From Pseudomonas sp. TH31 (GTDB lineage: Bacteria; Pseudomonadota; Gammaproteobacteria; Pseudomonadales; Pseudomonadaceae): 64,000 bases of DNA. Below, one piece after another: positions 18,804 to 30,575 of the stretch. Where the stretch lies: NCBI RefSeq assembly GCF_016650815.1, contig NZ_JAEKEZ010000014.1:372001-436000 (forward strand), given 5' to 3'. The notes beneath the pieces are model-generated. The model was not told where the DNA came from and did not search any database. It was given only the letters and a program-made list of their open reading frames with translations. How positions within the stretch are numbered: position 1 is the first letter of the stretch; every line of letters begins with the position of its first letter. The translations under genes were made by a program, and so were the position numbers.

Positions 18804-19575
18804 TGTTCATTCCATTGGCGACGACCATTGCGCATCGCCGCACGCAGTTCTTCGCACGAGAACACCAAGCCTCGCTCGGCTGCCAATTCCAAGGTTCGGA
18901 CGATAAAAGCTTCAGTGTCCGACATGCCCTGCAACGTTTTCGCGAGCTGCGAATCGCTGGCCACTAAACGCTGAAACTGCACCAGCGACTGATCACCCAC
19001 GCCAGGCAGCGGCGTGGTCGAAACACCGTCGACAATCGCTTGCTCCAGCCACACCCGGGGCGGCAATCGAGCACCAGATGAATCCGCGCACAACGATCAC
19101 GATTGTCCACGCGATGGGGCCGCGACAAATCAAGAAACCAGCATTCTCCCGCCGACATCGGCATGCGCTGACCGTCGAGCAAAAAATCCACATGAGGTGG
19201 GCTGAGCAGTGGAATGTGCAACCGCAGATCGGCGTCCGGCTCGCCCAGGTCATAGTCACGATGCTCATGAATCTGCCCCCCCGGACCGAGCCGCAACAGG
19301 CGCGCAGAAACAATCTCCAGTGGCAGATCCCGCAATCCCTGGTGCCACCTGGCATCCCGCCGCCAGGGTCCGCGCAGCAACGGTTCACCGCGCCCCGGCG
19401 CCAGTTCGGTCAACGCATCCGCCGCCGAAATCAGCGCCACGCCGCTCCAGTCGCCGGTGTAGTAGGCGCTATTGAAATGACCGTGCCACTCGTTTTCGCC
19501 AATTGCCGCCAATGCCTGCAGCAGCAACGGTAAATCCACCGTCACTGGCAGGCGAGAGAACGCCGTTCGGCTCAT
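18791..19575 (-). CDS. Aspartyl/asparaginyl beta-hydroxylase-like protein, one apparent frameshift
   Basis: Fe(II)/2-oxoglutarate-type fold of about 261 residues after restoring one base. Hallmarks are the metal-ligand stretch QIHEHRDYDLGE (HxD-type region), LRLHIPLLSPP, and the second His with Arg in FLDLSRPHRVDNRDRCARIH. The C-terminal 90 residues (WLEQAIVDGVSTTPLP...) form an extra helical domain. The frame is lost at 19057-19060, where four Gs need to be five. It lies 15 bases after the TolC-like gene and overlaps the sulfotransferase. Family members hydroxylate Asp/Asn side chains, often in repeat proteins, so the neighbouring repeat adhesin is a natural candidate substrate (inference). 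Confidence 0.75.
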
Positions 19576-19590
19576 CGCTTTGGCAGCAAC

Positions 19591-21108
19591 TTACTGAGCC
19601 GGAGCACGAGGTGGCACTGGCACCGCAATGTCGCCCGACGCCCACGCGGCTTCGCGATTGGCCAACGCGGAGGCGATGGACTGGACCTGGGTGGATTGCA
19701 CTTCATCCGGCATCGGGTCGAGGCCGGCACTGGCGAAGATTTGCCCGTAAGCGTTACGCAGATCGGCGTACGACAGATCCCGACGCAGATCCGCCTGCAA
19801 GGTGTTCAGCTCACCCTGGATCAGGTCCAGCTCACCGATGCCGGCGGCCTGATGACGGTTACGCAACTGCTGCAGAATCTGCCCGTCGATGCTCGACAGT
19901 TCCTGGTTGGTCTGGAACTGATGCATCGCTTCCTGATAGTTGGCGTTGGCCACGTAGAGCTGGGCCAGCACGGCAATCGACATCGCCTGACGACGGGCCT
20001 TGGCGACTTCTTCGCCAGCCTTGGCCACGTCGATCGCCGCCGGTGCGGAGATCACGTTGAACAGGTTCCAGGTCAGCTTCACCCCGTAGTCTGCCCATTT
20101 GTCGTTGACCAAAAACGAGTTGCTGTCGTAATGCCCGCCTGCCGAAAACTCCAGCCCCGGCAACAGCCGCAGCATGGCTTTACGGGTTTCTGCGGTGCTG
20201 ATGCGCGTCTGGTAATCCTGCTCGCGCAGTTCCGGACGGCTGGCCAGGGCTTCATGTTCGAGGCTGGCCATGCCGACCTTCAATTGCGGAATCGAGTAAT
20301 CATCCGGGGTCGCCAATGTCAGATCGGTGCCCATCGGCAGGTTGATCAGGGTCGCCAGTTCGGTTTTGGCCAGGGACAGGGCCCGGCGCTGCTCTTGCAA
20401 CTGACGGGTCGCCTCGATCAGCGAGCGCTGATAACTCAACGCTTGCACCGGATCGCCGATGCGTTGCTCGCTCATGCTCTGGCTGTTGGTGCGCGCCGTG
20501 TCGACCCGTGCCATCAGGCTGTCGATCTGCGTGAGCAGACGTTCAGCGGCCACCGCTCGCCAATAGGCCGAGCGCACGTCCTGGACGATGGTATTGATCA
20601 CCTTGCGCCGGCGTTCCTGAACGATCAGGCGCTGGTCGCCCTGCTGCTTGGCGCTGATGTAACTGACGCCGAAGTCGAGAACGTTCCAGACCATGGTCAG
20701 GTCGGCGACTTTACGGTCGCGGTCCTGGGAGGTCGACGGTTCCAGGGATTGGGTGCCGGTGCGCACGCTCTGGCTGCTGGAGGCACTGACGTTGTTACGC
20801 CCGGCGTAACCGGCGTCCAGTGCCATGCGCGGCAGCATGTCGAAACTGGCGAGGTCGAGTTGGCGCTTGGCCAGGGCCTCTTCCATGATCTTGAGTCGAC
20901 CTTCGAGGTTGTATTTCACCGCACGGGCCATGGCCTGGTGCAAGGTCAGCGGACCACTGAGGGGTTCCTGACCTGAGTACATGCTCTGCAAATCGCTTTT
21001 GGCGCGCTGCTCACTGACGCTACGTTCAATCGGTTCACTGGTGACTGCACATCCGCTGATCGCCAGCGCCAGCAAGCTGGCGCCGAATAACTTATGACTT
21101 CTTTTCAT
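19591..21108 (-). CDS. TolC-like outer-membrane lipoprotein of the adhesin island
   Basis: Protein of 505 residues with a lipobox (LLALAISGC) and two TolC-type helical repeats, for example LTLHQAMARAVKYNLEGRL at the start of the first and GQILQQLRNRHQAAGIGELD in the second. I use the ATG at 21108 (MKRSHKLFG) rather than an upstream start eight codons earlier, because it gives a normal signal peptide. It begins 39 bases after the adhesin stop on the same strand, so it is probably co-transcribed and forms the outer-membrane pore for adhesin export. No ABC transporter accompanies it here. Confidence 0.88.
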   Translation of the reverse strand: MKRSHKLFGASLLALAISGCAVTSEPIERSVSEQRAKSDLQSMYSGQEPLSGPLTLHQAMARAVKYNLEGRLKIMEEALAKRQLDLASFDMLPRMALDAGYAGRNNVSASSSQSVRTGTQSLEPSTSQDRDRKVADLTMVWNVLDFGVSYISAKQQGDQRLIVQERRRKVINTIVQDVRSAYWRAVAAERLLTQIDSLMARVDTARTNSQSMSEQRIGDPVQALSYQRSLIEATRQLQEQRRALSLAKTELATLINLPMGTDLTLATPDDYSIPQLKVGMASLEHEALASRPELREQDYQTRISTAETRKAMLRLLPGLEFSAGGHYDSNSFLVNDKWADYGVKLTWNLFNVISAPAAIDVAKAGEEVAKARRQAMSIAVLAQLYVANANYQEAMHQFQTNQELSSIDGQILQQLRNRHQAAGIGELDLIQGELNTLQADLRRDLSYADLRNAYGQIFASAGLDPMPDEVQSTQVQSIASALANREAAWASGDIAVPVPPRAPAQ

Positions 21109-21147
21109 CCTTGGATTGCCCCTGGGTGCCACACAGAATTAAGTTTT

Positions 21148-24100
21148 TCAGGCCTGCATTTCCCTGATGCCGACCTGTTTGAATGCCGCCGCCAGGCTGT
21201 CGACCTGACGTTGTTCAGTGTCTTTGAGCTGTTGCAGTTGCTGGGCTAGGCTCGGCGCGCCAAACACGCCGCGCAGCCCTTGGGAAACATCCCCGCCGCG
21301 GATCGAATGATTGCCGAAGCTATTGAGCGAATCGCGCTCGGTGCTGGTGCCCTGATTGAACAGACTCGACAACGTACTGGTGCCGAACACCCCGCCATCG
21401 CCACCGCCAAAACCAAGGAAGCCGTGCCCCGAACCATCGCCACCACTGTCGCTGCTGCTGAATACTTGCGCGATGTAGCTTGGCGCCAGCGCCCCGCGAC
21501 TCATGAAAATATCCCCCAGTGGCCGGATGCCGTTGCCGATCACCCGGTTTTCGAACAACGGGGCAAAGGTCAGTGGCGAGCCAAGGTCACCTGTAGGTGC
21601 GGCGAAGATGATCGGCTGCAGCGGCAGGTTTGGTTGATCAGACACTGTGACCGGTTCAGTGATACGGAACTGCGGATCGGCCGGTACGTCGACAACGATG
21701 GATGTCGGCGGAACAATGATCGCTACGGTATTGATCGCAAAGTTGTTCGACTGGCTGATACCGCTGCCGGCGTTGCCCGAACCGTCACTGATACCCGCCA
21801 TGTTCAAGCTGATCGCGTTGTTGCCGTTGCTGAGGTTGCTGGTCGGCGTCAGCGTCGCGGTCCAGGTTTTGCCGCCGTCGTTGCTCGCCAGGTTGGACAA
21901 GGTGCCGTTGGCTACGTTGATGTCGGATAAGTCGAAACCCTTCACCGCTTCATTGAAGGCAAACGTCACCAGCGAGGTCTGGCCCACGCCCAGGGTCGGG
22001 TTGGCCACCACCACCGTCGCGGTCGGCCGCTCACCGTCGATCACGTAGTTGTTGGAAACCGCCACACCATTACCGGTGTTGCCGGACAGGTCGCTGACGT
22101 TGCTGGTGTCCAGCGCAATGAAATTGCTCGGGTCAGTGATGTTTGCCGTCGGCGTGAAGGTGGCGGTCCAGGTTTTGCCACCGTCGCCACTGGCCAGGTT
22201 GGTCAGTTCGCCGTTGGTCACACTGAGGTCCGACAGGTCGAAATTGTTCACCGCCTCGCTGAAGGTGAACGTCACCAGCGTGGACTGGCCGATGCCCAGG
22301 TTCGGGTTGGCGACCACAATCGTCGCCGTCGGCCGGGTGGCATCGAGCGCGTAGTTGTTGGAGATCGCGATCCCGGCGCCGGCATTGCCTGCGGCGTCCG
22401 TCACGTTGCTGTTGTCGAGCAGGATCAGGTTAGTGGTGTCGTTGATGTTTGTCGTCGGGGTCAGCGTGGCAGTCCAGGTTTTGCCGCCGTCACTGCTGAG
22501 CAGGTTGGACAGGTTGCCGTTGGCGACGCTGAGGTCCGACAGGTCGAAGCCCGAAACCGCTTCAGTGAAGGTGATGGTGACCGTGGTGGTTGCACCGATA
22601 CCCAGGCGAGAATCCGCCACGACAATGGTCGAGGTCGGCCGTGCGGTGTCGATGGCGTAGTTGTTGGAGTCGGTCACGCCCACGCCGCTGTTGCCCGAGG
22701 CGTTGGTCACGCCAGTGTTGTCGAGGCTGATCAGGTTGGTGGTGTCCGTCACGTTGACGGTTGGCGTGAAGGTCGCGGTCCAGGTAATGCCGCCGTCACT
22801 CGACGACACATTGCTCAAGGTGCCGTTGGCCACAGTCAGGTCAGCGTTGGTGAAGCCGCTCACCGCTTCGCTGAAGGTGATGGTCACCCCTGACGTTTCG
22901 CCGGCCTTGAGGGCATTGTCGGCGACCACGATGGTGGCGGTCGGGATTTGGGTCTCGACCACATAGTTGGCGGAGTCGGTGTTGCCCGCACCGGCATTGC
23001 CGGCCAGGTCGGTGACACCCGTGTTGTTCAGCGTGATGAGGTTAGTCGCATCGGTCACGCCCACGGTCGGGGTGAAGGTTGCGGTCCAGGTGATGCCACC
23101 GTCGCTGCTGCTGACCGCACTCAACGTGCCGTTAGGAACGCTCAAGTCGCTGTTGTCGAAACCGCTGACCGCCTCACTGAAGGTGATGGTCACCAACGAG
23201 GTTTCGCCCGGTTTCAGGGTGGTATCGCTCAACACGATGGTCGCGGTCGGACGCTGGCTGTCGATCACATAGTTATTGGAATCGGTGGTGCCCGCGCCCG
23301 TGTTGCCGGCCAGATCCTGTACGCCGGTGTTGTCCAGCCGAACGATGTTGCTGGTGTCGGTAATGCCGGCCAATGGCGTCAATGTCGCGGTCCAGGTAAT
23401 CCCGCCGTCGCTGCTGCTGACGTTGCTCAGGGTCGCGTTATCGATCAACAGGTCGGCGTTGGTGAAACCGCTGACCGCTTCGCTGAAGGTGATGGTCACC
23501 AGGCTGGTCTGACCCAGGCCCAGTGCCGCATTGGCGACCACGATGGATGCGGTGGGACGCTGGGTATCGATGGCGTAGTTGTTCGAATCGGTGGTGCCGG
23601 CACCGGCGTTGCCCGAAGCGTTTTGTACGCCGCTGTTGTCCAGGGTGATCAGGTTGCTGGTGTCGGTGATGGCGTTGTTCGGGGTGAACGTCGCCGTCCA
23701 GGTGATGCCGCCGTCGCTGCTGCTCACGGCGCTCAATGTGCCGTTGGCGATGGTCAGGTCGGCGTTAGTGAAACCGGTCACCGCTTCAGAGAAGGTAACG
23801 GTTACCAGGGACGTTTCGCCGATGTTCAGTGCGGTGTCAGCCACCACAATCGTGGCCGTCGGCAGCACGGTATCGATGGTGAAGTTGGCCGAGTTGGTGA
23901 TGCCGGTGCCCGCGTTGCCGGCGAGGTCGGCGACCCCGCTGTTGTTCAGGCTGATCAGGTTGCTGGTGTCCTTGACGCCGACCGTCGGTGTGAAGGTTGC
24001 GGTCCAGGTAATGCCACCGTCGCTGCTGCTGACCGCACTCAACGTACCGTTGGGGACACTCAGGTCGCTGTTGTCGAAACCGCTGACCGCCTCGCTGAAG

Positions 24101-27100
24101 GTGATGGTCACCAGCGACGTTTCACCCGCGCTGAGCGTGTTGTCGGCGACCACGATGGTGGCAGTCGGACGCTGGCTGTCGATCACGTAGTTGTTGGAAT
24201 CAGTGGTGCCCGCGCCAGCGTTGCCGGCCAGGTCCTGTACGCCGGTGTTGTCCAGCCGAACGATGTTGCTGGTGTCGGTAATGCCGGCCAATGGCGTCAA
24301 TGTCGCGGTCCAGGTAATGCCGCCGTCGCTGCTGCTGACGTTACTCAGGGTCGCGTTATCGATCAGCAGGTCGGCATTGGTGAAACCGCTGACCGCTTCG
24401 CTGAAGGTGATGGTTACCAGGCTGGTCTGACCCAGGCCCAGTGCCGCATTGGCGACCACGATGGATGCGGTAGGACGCTGGGTGTCGATGGCGTAGTTGT
24501 TCGAATCGGTGGTGCCGGCACCGACGTTGCCCGAGGCGTTTTGCACGCCGCTGTTGTCCAGGGTGATCAGGTTGGTCGCGTCGGTAATGGAGTTGGTCGG
24601 GGTGAATGTCGCCGTCCAGGTAATGCCGCCGTCGCTGCTGGTGACCGCCGTCAGCGTACCGTTGGCAATCGTCAGGTCGGCGTTGCTGAAACCGGTCACG
24701 GCCTCGGAGAACGTAATGGTCACCAGCGACGTTTCACCGATGTTCAGCGCGTTATCGGCAACCACGATGGTGGCTGTCGGAATCACCGTGTCGATCGTGT
24801 AATTGGCCGAGTTGGTGGTGCCGCTGCCGGCATTGCCGGCAAGGTCGGCCACGCCAGCGTTGGCCAAGGTGATGACGTTGGTCACGTCATGCACGCCAAC
24901 GGTTGGGGTGAACGTCCCGGTCCAGGTGATACCGCCGTCGCTGCTGCTCACCGCACTCAACGTGCCGTTGGCGACGGTCAGGTCGGCGTTGGTGAAACCG
25001 GTCACCGCCTCGCTGAAGGTAATCGTCACCAGCGAGGTTTCGCCAGCGCTCAGGGTCGGGTCTGCCAGGACGATGGTCGCGGTAGGTCGAACCGTGTCGA
25101 TGACGAAGTTGTTGGAATCGGTGCTGCCGCTACCGCTGTTGCCCGCCAGGTCGCTGACCCCGGTGTTGTCGAGGGTGATCAGGTTGGTCGCGTCATTGGT
25201 ACTGCTGCTCGGCGTGAAGGTCGCCGTCCAGGTGACGCCCCCGTCGCTACTGCTCACCGCCGTCAACGTGCCGTTGGCGATGGTCAGGTCGGCGTTGGTG
25301 AAACCGGTGACTGCTTCACTGAAGGTGATCGTGACCAGGGAGGTGTCGCCGATTTTCAGTGCATTCTCCGCCACCACGATGCTGGCCGTCGGCCGCACGG
25401 TGTCGATGGCGTAGTTGTTCGAATTGCTGGTGCCGACGCCGACGTTGCCGGAGGCGGCGGCCTGTACGCCGGTATTGTCCAGGGTGATCAGGTTGGTCGC
25501 GTCGGTAATGCTGGCGGTCGGTGTGAATGTCGCCGTCCAGGTAATGCCGCCGTCGCTGCTGCTCACCGCCGTGAGCGTACCGTTGGCGATGGTCAGGTCA
25601 GCGTTGCTGAAACCGGTCACGGCCTGGCCGAAGGTGATGGTCACCAGCGACGTTTCACCGATATTCAGGGCGTTGTCGGCCACAACGATGGTCGCGCTCG
25701 GACGGACGGTGTCGACGATGTAGTTGCCAGAGTTGGTGGTGCCGCTGCCGGCATTGCCCGCCAGGTCAGCCACGCCGGCGTTGGCCAGTGTGATGACGTT
25801 GGTCGCATCGTTGACGCTCGCTGTCGGCGTGAACGTCGCGGTCCAGGTAATCCCGCCATCGCTGCTGCTCACGGCCGTGAGCGTACCATTGGCAATGGCC
25901 AGGTCGGCGTTGGTGAAACCGGTCACCGCCTCGCTGAAGGTAATCGTCACCAACGAGGTTTCACCGGCACTCAGGTTGCTGTCGGCGAGCACAATGGTCG
26001 CGGTCGGGCGCTGGGTGTCGATCACGTAGTTGTTTGAATTGGTGGCGCCTGTGCCGGCGTTGCCCGCCGTGTCGGTGACCCCGGTGTTGTCCAGGGTGAT
26101 GATGTTGGTGGTGTCGTTGATGCTGGCGCTCGGCGTAAGCGTGGCGGTCCAGGTGATGCCACCGTCGCTGCTGCTGACGGCACTCAACGAGCCGTTGGCA
26201 ATGGTCAGGTCGGCATTAGTGAAACCGCTGACCGCCTCACTGAAAGTGATGGTCACCAGCGACGTCTGGCCGATGGCCAGGGCCGTATTCGCGACCACGA
26301 CGGTCGCCGTTGGCCGAACGGTATCGATCGCGTAATTGTTGGAGTTGGTGGAACCCGAACCGGCGTTGCCCGACAGATCGGCGACACCGGTATTGTCCAG
26401 GGTGATCAGGTTGGTCGCGTCGGTGATGCTGGCGGTTGGCGTGAAAGTGGCCGTCCAGGTGATGCCGCCGTCGCCGCTGCTCACCGCGCCCAACGTGCCG
26501 TTGGCAATGGTCAGGTCGGCATTGGTGAAACCGCTGACCGCCTCACTGAAGGTGATGGTCACCAGCGATGTCTGGCCGATGGCCAGGCTGGTGTTGGCGA
26601 CCACGATGCTTGCCGTTGGCCGAGCGGTATCGACCCCGTAGTTGTTGGAGTTGGTGGTACCCGTGCCGGCGTTGCCCGACAGATCGCTGACCCCGGTGTT
26701 ATCCAGCGTCACGACGTTGGTGGTGTCGGTAATCGAGTTGGTCGGCGTCAGCGTGCCGGTCCAGGTGATGCCGCCGTCGCTGGTGCTCAGTCCGCTGATG
26801 CTGCCGTTGGCCACGGTCAGGTCGGCGGTGGTAAAACCGGTCACTGCTTCGTTGAAGGTGATGGTCACCAGCGAGGTTTCACCGATGGCCAGTGCCGTGT
26901 CGGCGACCACGATAGTCGCGCTCGGCCGGACGGTGTCGATGGCGTAGTTGTTCGAGGTGGTGGTGCCAGCACCGGCGTTGCCTGCCGTGTCGTTGACCCC
27001 GGTGTTGTCCAGGGTGATGACGTTAGTGGTGTCGGTGATGCTGGCGGTTGGCGTGAAGGTGGCCGTCCAGGTGATGCCGCCGTCACCGCTGCTCACCGCG

Positions 27101-29378
27101 CCCAACGTGCCGTTGGCGATGGTCAGGTCGGCATTGGTGAACCCGGTGACCGCTTCGCTGAAGGTGATGGTCACCAACGAGGTTTCGCCAACGATCAGCG
27201 AATTGTCCGCGACCACGATGGTCGCGGTGGGCCGCACGGTGTCGACAATGTAATTGTTGGAATCGCTGGTGCCGACGCCCACGACACTGCCGGTGACGCT
27301 TTGCACCCCGGTGTTGTCCAGGGTGATGACGTTGGTAGTGTCGGTGATCGACGCGTTCGGCGTGAAGGTCGCGGTCCAGGTCACTCCGCCATCGCCGCTG
27401 CTTACCGCGCTCAGGGTGCCGTTTGGAATCGTCAGGTCGGCGTTGGTGAAACCAGTCACGGCAGTGCTGAAGGTGATGGTCACCAGCGAGGTTGCGCCGA
27501 TGCTTAACGTCGGGGCGGCCACCACGATGGTCGCGGTGGGCGGCTCGATGTAATTGTTGACGAGAGTGCCGTCGTTGCGCAGGTTGGTCGCCGCTGTCGG
27601 GCTGCTGCCGCTGGCGCCGCCCCCGACGCACCGCCGCCGGTGCCACTGCCACCGACGTTGCCGCTCAGGGCCGCGAAGTTCGCTGCGGTCATGATCAGCG
27701 TGCCTTTGTTCCAGATCCCGCCGATGCCCTGGCCTGCGGTACCGCCAGGATCAGCACTGCCGCCGTCACCCGCCAGCCCGCCGCCGCCACCACCGCCGCC
27801 ACCGGCCGCAATGTTGCCGGTGATGTGTGAGGTACCGATCACGGTCAAGGTGCCGGCGTTGTAGACGCCGCCCGCTGCCGAGCCGCCGATGCCGCCGACC
27901 TTGTCCCAACCGGAGCCGCCACCGCCGCCACCGACGGTGATGGTGCCATTGGTGGCCGAACCGCCATGACCACCGACGCTGTAGCCCGAGGTGCCGGAAG
28001 TGCCGCCGGCACCACCGGTGCCGTTGAGGGCGCCGCCACGGCCACCGAGATGGACCGAGTCATAACTGCCGCCGATGCCGCCCACGCCGGAACCGCCTGC
28101 GGTCCCGAAATACGTTGGCCGGCCCTGTGCCGTCGTGTTGCCGCCGCTGCCGCCGCCCGAGCCGCCAACCCCGCCGCCGCCGCCACCGCTACCGCCGCCA
28201 TAAATCGGCGTCACGCCACCGCCGCCGCCACCACCGGACGCCGCGTTGGCGGTCACTGTGACGTTTTTCAGGGTCAGGTTACCGGCATTCAAAATCCCGC
28301 CGCCCAAGGCATCACTGGCGGTGAAACCACTATTAGCGCCATTGCCGGCGGCCAGGCCTTTGGTGATGGTCAGGCCATCCAGCAGCACCGTGCTGCCGGA
28401 GGCGACTTCAATGACACGGGTTTTGTATTGGCCGCTAAGGGTCACGTCCGCCACGCCGTCATTGTTCAAATCACCATCAATGGTGATGTTCTTGTTGACC
28501 AGCAATTCGGTGTTCAGGTTAACGGTCATGCTGGCGCTGAAGGTAACAATGTCGCCGTTCTGCGCCAGCGCCAGTTCGGCCCGCAGGGAGTTGGTGCCGC
28601 TGTCGAGGTTGTTGGTCGCGGTCCAGGTGGCCAGGCCCCATTGGTACGCACTCATGGACTGGGTCGAGAGTACGTTGACGCTGTCGATGGTGCCGGTGGC
28701 GATTTCCAGGTTCCAGTCGCCGCCCACGCCGGTGCGGTTGCTGGAGGCGGCAACATCGCGGCCGGTCAGGTTGGCTATCGAGTCGACAAAACTCAAGCCC
28801 CGATCACCCTCGGCGGTGTAGCAGGCGTAGATCAGGATGTCGCCGCCGACGTTCATGTCCTTGCCGATTTGCGCCAGCACCGCGCTGCGCGCGCCGACGT
28901 TATCGGCTGACAGGTAGGTGCTGCCCAACCACAGATCCCCGGCGTTGCCGTGGCCAATGATTTCCACCGTGCTGACACCCTGGTGGCTACCGAGGTAGTC
29001 AGCGATTTGCTGCAAGCCGTCCTTGCTGCCATCGAGTTGCACCACCTGGGTGCCGGGCGCGACGCCTTTGAGCAGGCTGTCTGCGTCTTTGACCCGCGAG
29101 TCGACGAACACCACGCTCTGCCCAGGTACCGCGACCGGTGTCGCGGCGGCTGGCGTGGCATCGGCCTGACCGTGAGTGTCCTTGCTGGCCACCGGGTGAT
29201 CGGCGTTCGGTACCTTGGCGGCATCGGCAGTCGGATGGCTTTCAGGCTGGGCGGCATCGGCTACCGTGGCCGCCACCGCGCCGTCGAACAGCATGCGCGG
29301 CTCCAGGGACATGATCATGGGCGCGGCCAGTGCCCTTGCGCCTTCGGTAATCCGCGACTTGCCTTTGCTCAACCACAT
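21148..29378 (-). CDS. Giant surface adhesin: LEPR-type N-terminus, DUF4347, Gly-rich helix region, Ig-like repeats
   Basis: About 2743 residues after restoring one base at 27620-27624, where a five-C run should be six. The N-terminus MWLSKGKSR...MSLEPRMLFDGA carries the LEPR-xLL-type motif and no classical signal peptide. A DUF4347 domain follows (VVFVDSRVKDADSLLKG, VEIIGHGNAG, ILIYACYTAEGDRG). Next is a beta-helix-like region with very Gly-rich loops, then nineteen Ig-like repeats of 102 residues. The C-terminal segment is non-repetitive and ends in a helical FGAPSLAQQLQQLKDTEQRQ. I choose ATG 29378, with GGTGA 5 bases upstream, over GTG 29387. It is co-directional with a sulfotransferase upstream and TolC, hydroxylase and sulfotransferase genes downstream. 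Confidence 0.88.
21726..27540 (-). repeat. Nineteen tandem 306-bp Ig-like coding repeats
   Basis: In-frame repeats of 306 bases (102 residues) with consensus segments RPTATIVVAD..L..GETSL, VTITFSEAVTGFTNADLTI and SSDGGITWTATFTPT, closing with AGNAG.GTTDSNNYAIDT. I counted nineteen by their IVVA/IVLA starts. The copy beginning near 24500 and the one near 23580 are almost identical in protein, and lie exactly three units (918 bases) apart. Confidence 0.9.
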
Positions 29379-29429
29379 GCTGCTCACCCGAACTCGAACT
29401 TTCTTGAGGCATCAATGAAAACGCCGCGA

Positions 29430-30275
29430 TCAACTGATCGCGGCGTCGGCTTTCATACGAATGACATTGGCGGCGCTGGCTGAGCCATCGAGCCAAAAGG
29501 ACAACTCTGCGTATTGCTTGAACAAATCCGGCGGCAGGATGGTGCGCCTGGTTTGCAGTTCAACCTTGGGTTTGACCTTGTGCAGGCCCGCGATCCCGAG
29601 GCCTTGATCGAATGCCGGCGCGTCATACGCCAGGTTGTTGAAATCGTGCTCGAACCACGGCTCTTCGATGAAGTCGTAAACCAGCCGCAGCACCCGCTCC
29701 GGGGCCTGGGTCAGCAGGTCGTAATCGACGATCAGCAACGACTCGGCCTGTTCGCCGTAATACGCTTCCTTGAGCGCCGCCCAGGCAAAACCCACCAGGC
29801 GATTGCGCTGGGCCAGGGTTTCGCAACGGCTGTAAACGGTATTGCGCTCAGCCCCGTCGACAAACAACTTGGTGTTTTCATAAGGATTGGCGCGGTACAG
29901 GCGTTCAAGGCTGTCCATCACCCAGGCGACGTTGCGCACACAGGCAATCACCCTGGCTTTGGGGAACAAGTCGTTGATGGCCGGCAGACGCGAGCTCCAC
30001 AGCCGGTTGGTGTCGAACACCACCGGTTTGTCGGCCTTGTCGGCGTAAAAAGAGTCGAACAACCCGTGAAGCAGGCGGCGGCGCAGGCCAGTATCGATCA
30101 CCGCACCAAACTCGCTGCCGGCGCTGCATTGATCAAGGACGCTGCTGAAGAGAGAGCCGACCGGGCTGGTCATGCCAGCGTGAAAACGCGGATTCTGCAA
30201 AAGAATGGCAGAAAGCAGGGTCGAGCCTGAACGTGGCAAGCCGGAGATAAAGTGGAACTGTTGCAATCCCTTCAC
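29430..30275 (-). CDS. Sulfotransferase-family protein (island, proximal)
   Basis: Protein of 281 residues with a clear PAPS-binding N-terminus (FHFISGLPRSGSTLLSAILL) and 3'-phosphate-binding region (ARVIACVRNVAWVMDSLERL). The start is a GTG at 30275 with no strong Shine-Dalgarno sequence. It lies about 50 bases upstream of the adhesin and in the same direction, so it is probably the first gene of the adhesin operon. It differs from the second sulfotransferase at the far end of the operon, so the two may have different acceptors. Sulfation of the adhesin or of a bound sugar is inferred from position only. Confidence 0.85.
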   Translation of the reverse strand: MKGLQQFHFISGLPRSGSTLLSAILLQNPRFHAGMTSPVGSLFSSVLDQCSAGSEFGAVIDTGLRRRLLHGLFDSFYADKADKPVVFDTNRLWSSRLPAINDLFPKARVIACVRNVAWVMDSLERLYRANPYENTKLFVDGAERNTVYSRCETLAQRNRLVGFAWAALKEAYYGEQAESLLIVDYDLLTQAPERVLRLVYDFIEEPWFEHDFNNLAYDAPAFDQGLGIAGLHKVKPKVELQTRRTILPPDLFKQYAELSFWLDGSASAANVIRMKADAAIS

Positions 30276-30575
30276 CGTAGTCGTAAGTCCATTTGTAGGA
30301 CAAAGCGTAGTCTATGGATGGGGTTTCCACTAATGGGCTTTTGATATCAAATTGGAGCTTGGTCGATACAAAAACGCGCTGAACGTCACCGTATTTCAGG
30401 TGAAGCGTATAAGCGGCGTAGTGGGGGCCGACCAGCGGTCCGGGCGTTAGAGCCGTCGAGCCACCAAGACCGGAATATCAGATGGCGTCCCCCCAAACTT
30501 ACAGGCAAATTCCGAGAGTTGCGTTGGACATAGACCGACAGGCCGAGGCCGCCAATGGGCGCCTTGGCTATGCCC
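30276..30575. other. Gap between glycosyltransferase and adhesin operon
   Basis: Exactly 300 bases without a believable gene. It holds the short palindrome TTTGATATCAAA-like sequence near 30341-30352 and presumably the promoter of the adhesin operon, but I cannot point to convincing -35 and -10 boxes. Confidence 0.4.

Noticed and set aside
22948..26037. Open frame of 1029 codons on the plus strand inside the Ig-like repeats
   Set aside because: Antisense shadow of the 306-base repeats; no signal peptide, ribosome site or family resemblance. The roughly 101-codon plus-strand frames repeated every 306 bases are also shadows.
21726..27540. Regular repeats considered as a CRISPR array
   Set aside because: Units are 306 bases, in frame and encode Ig-like domains; there are no short direct repeats with unique spacers and no cas genes.
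30133..30330. Small minus-strand frame overlapping the proximal sulfotransferase start
   Set aside because: Different frame from a well-supported sulfotransferase, no ribosome site and no recognisable product.
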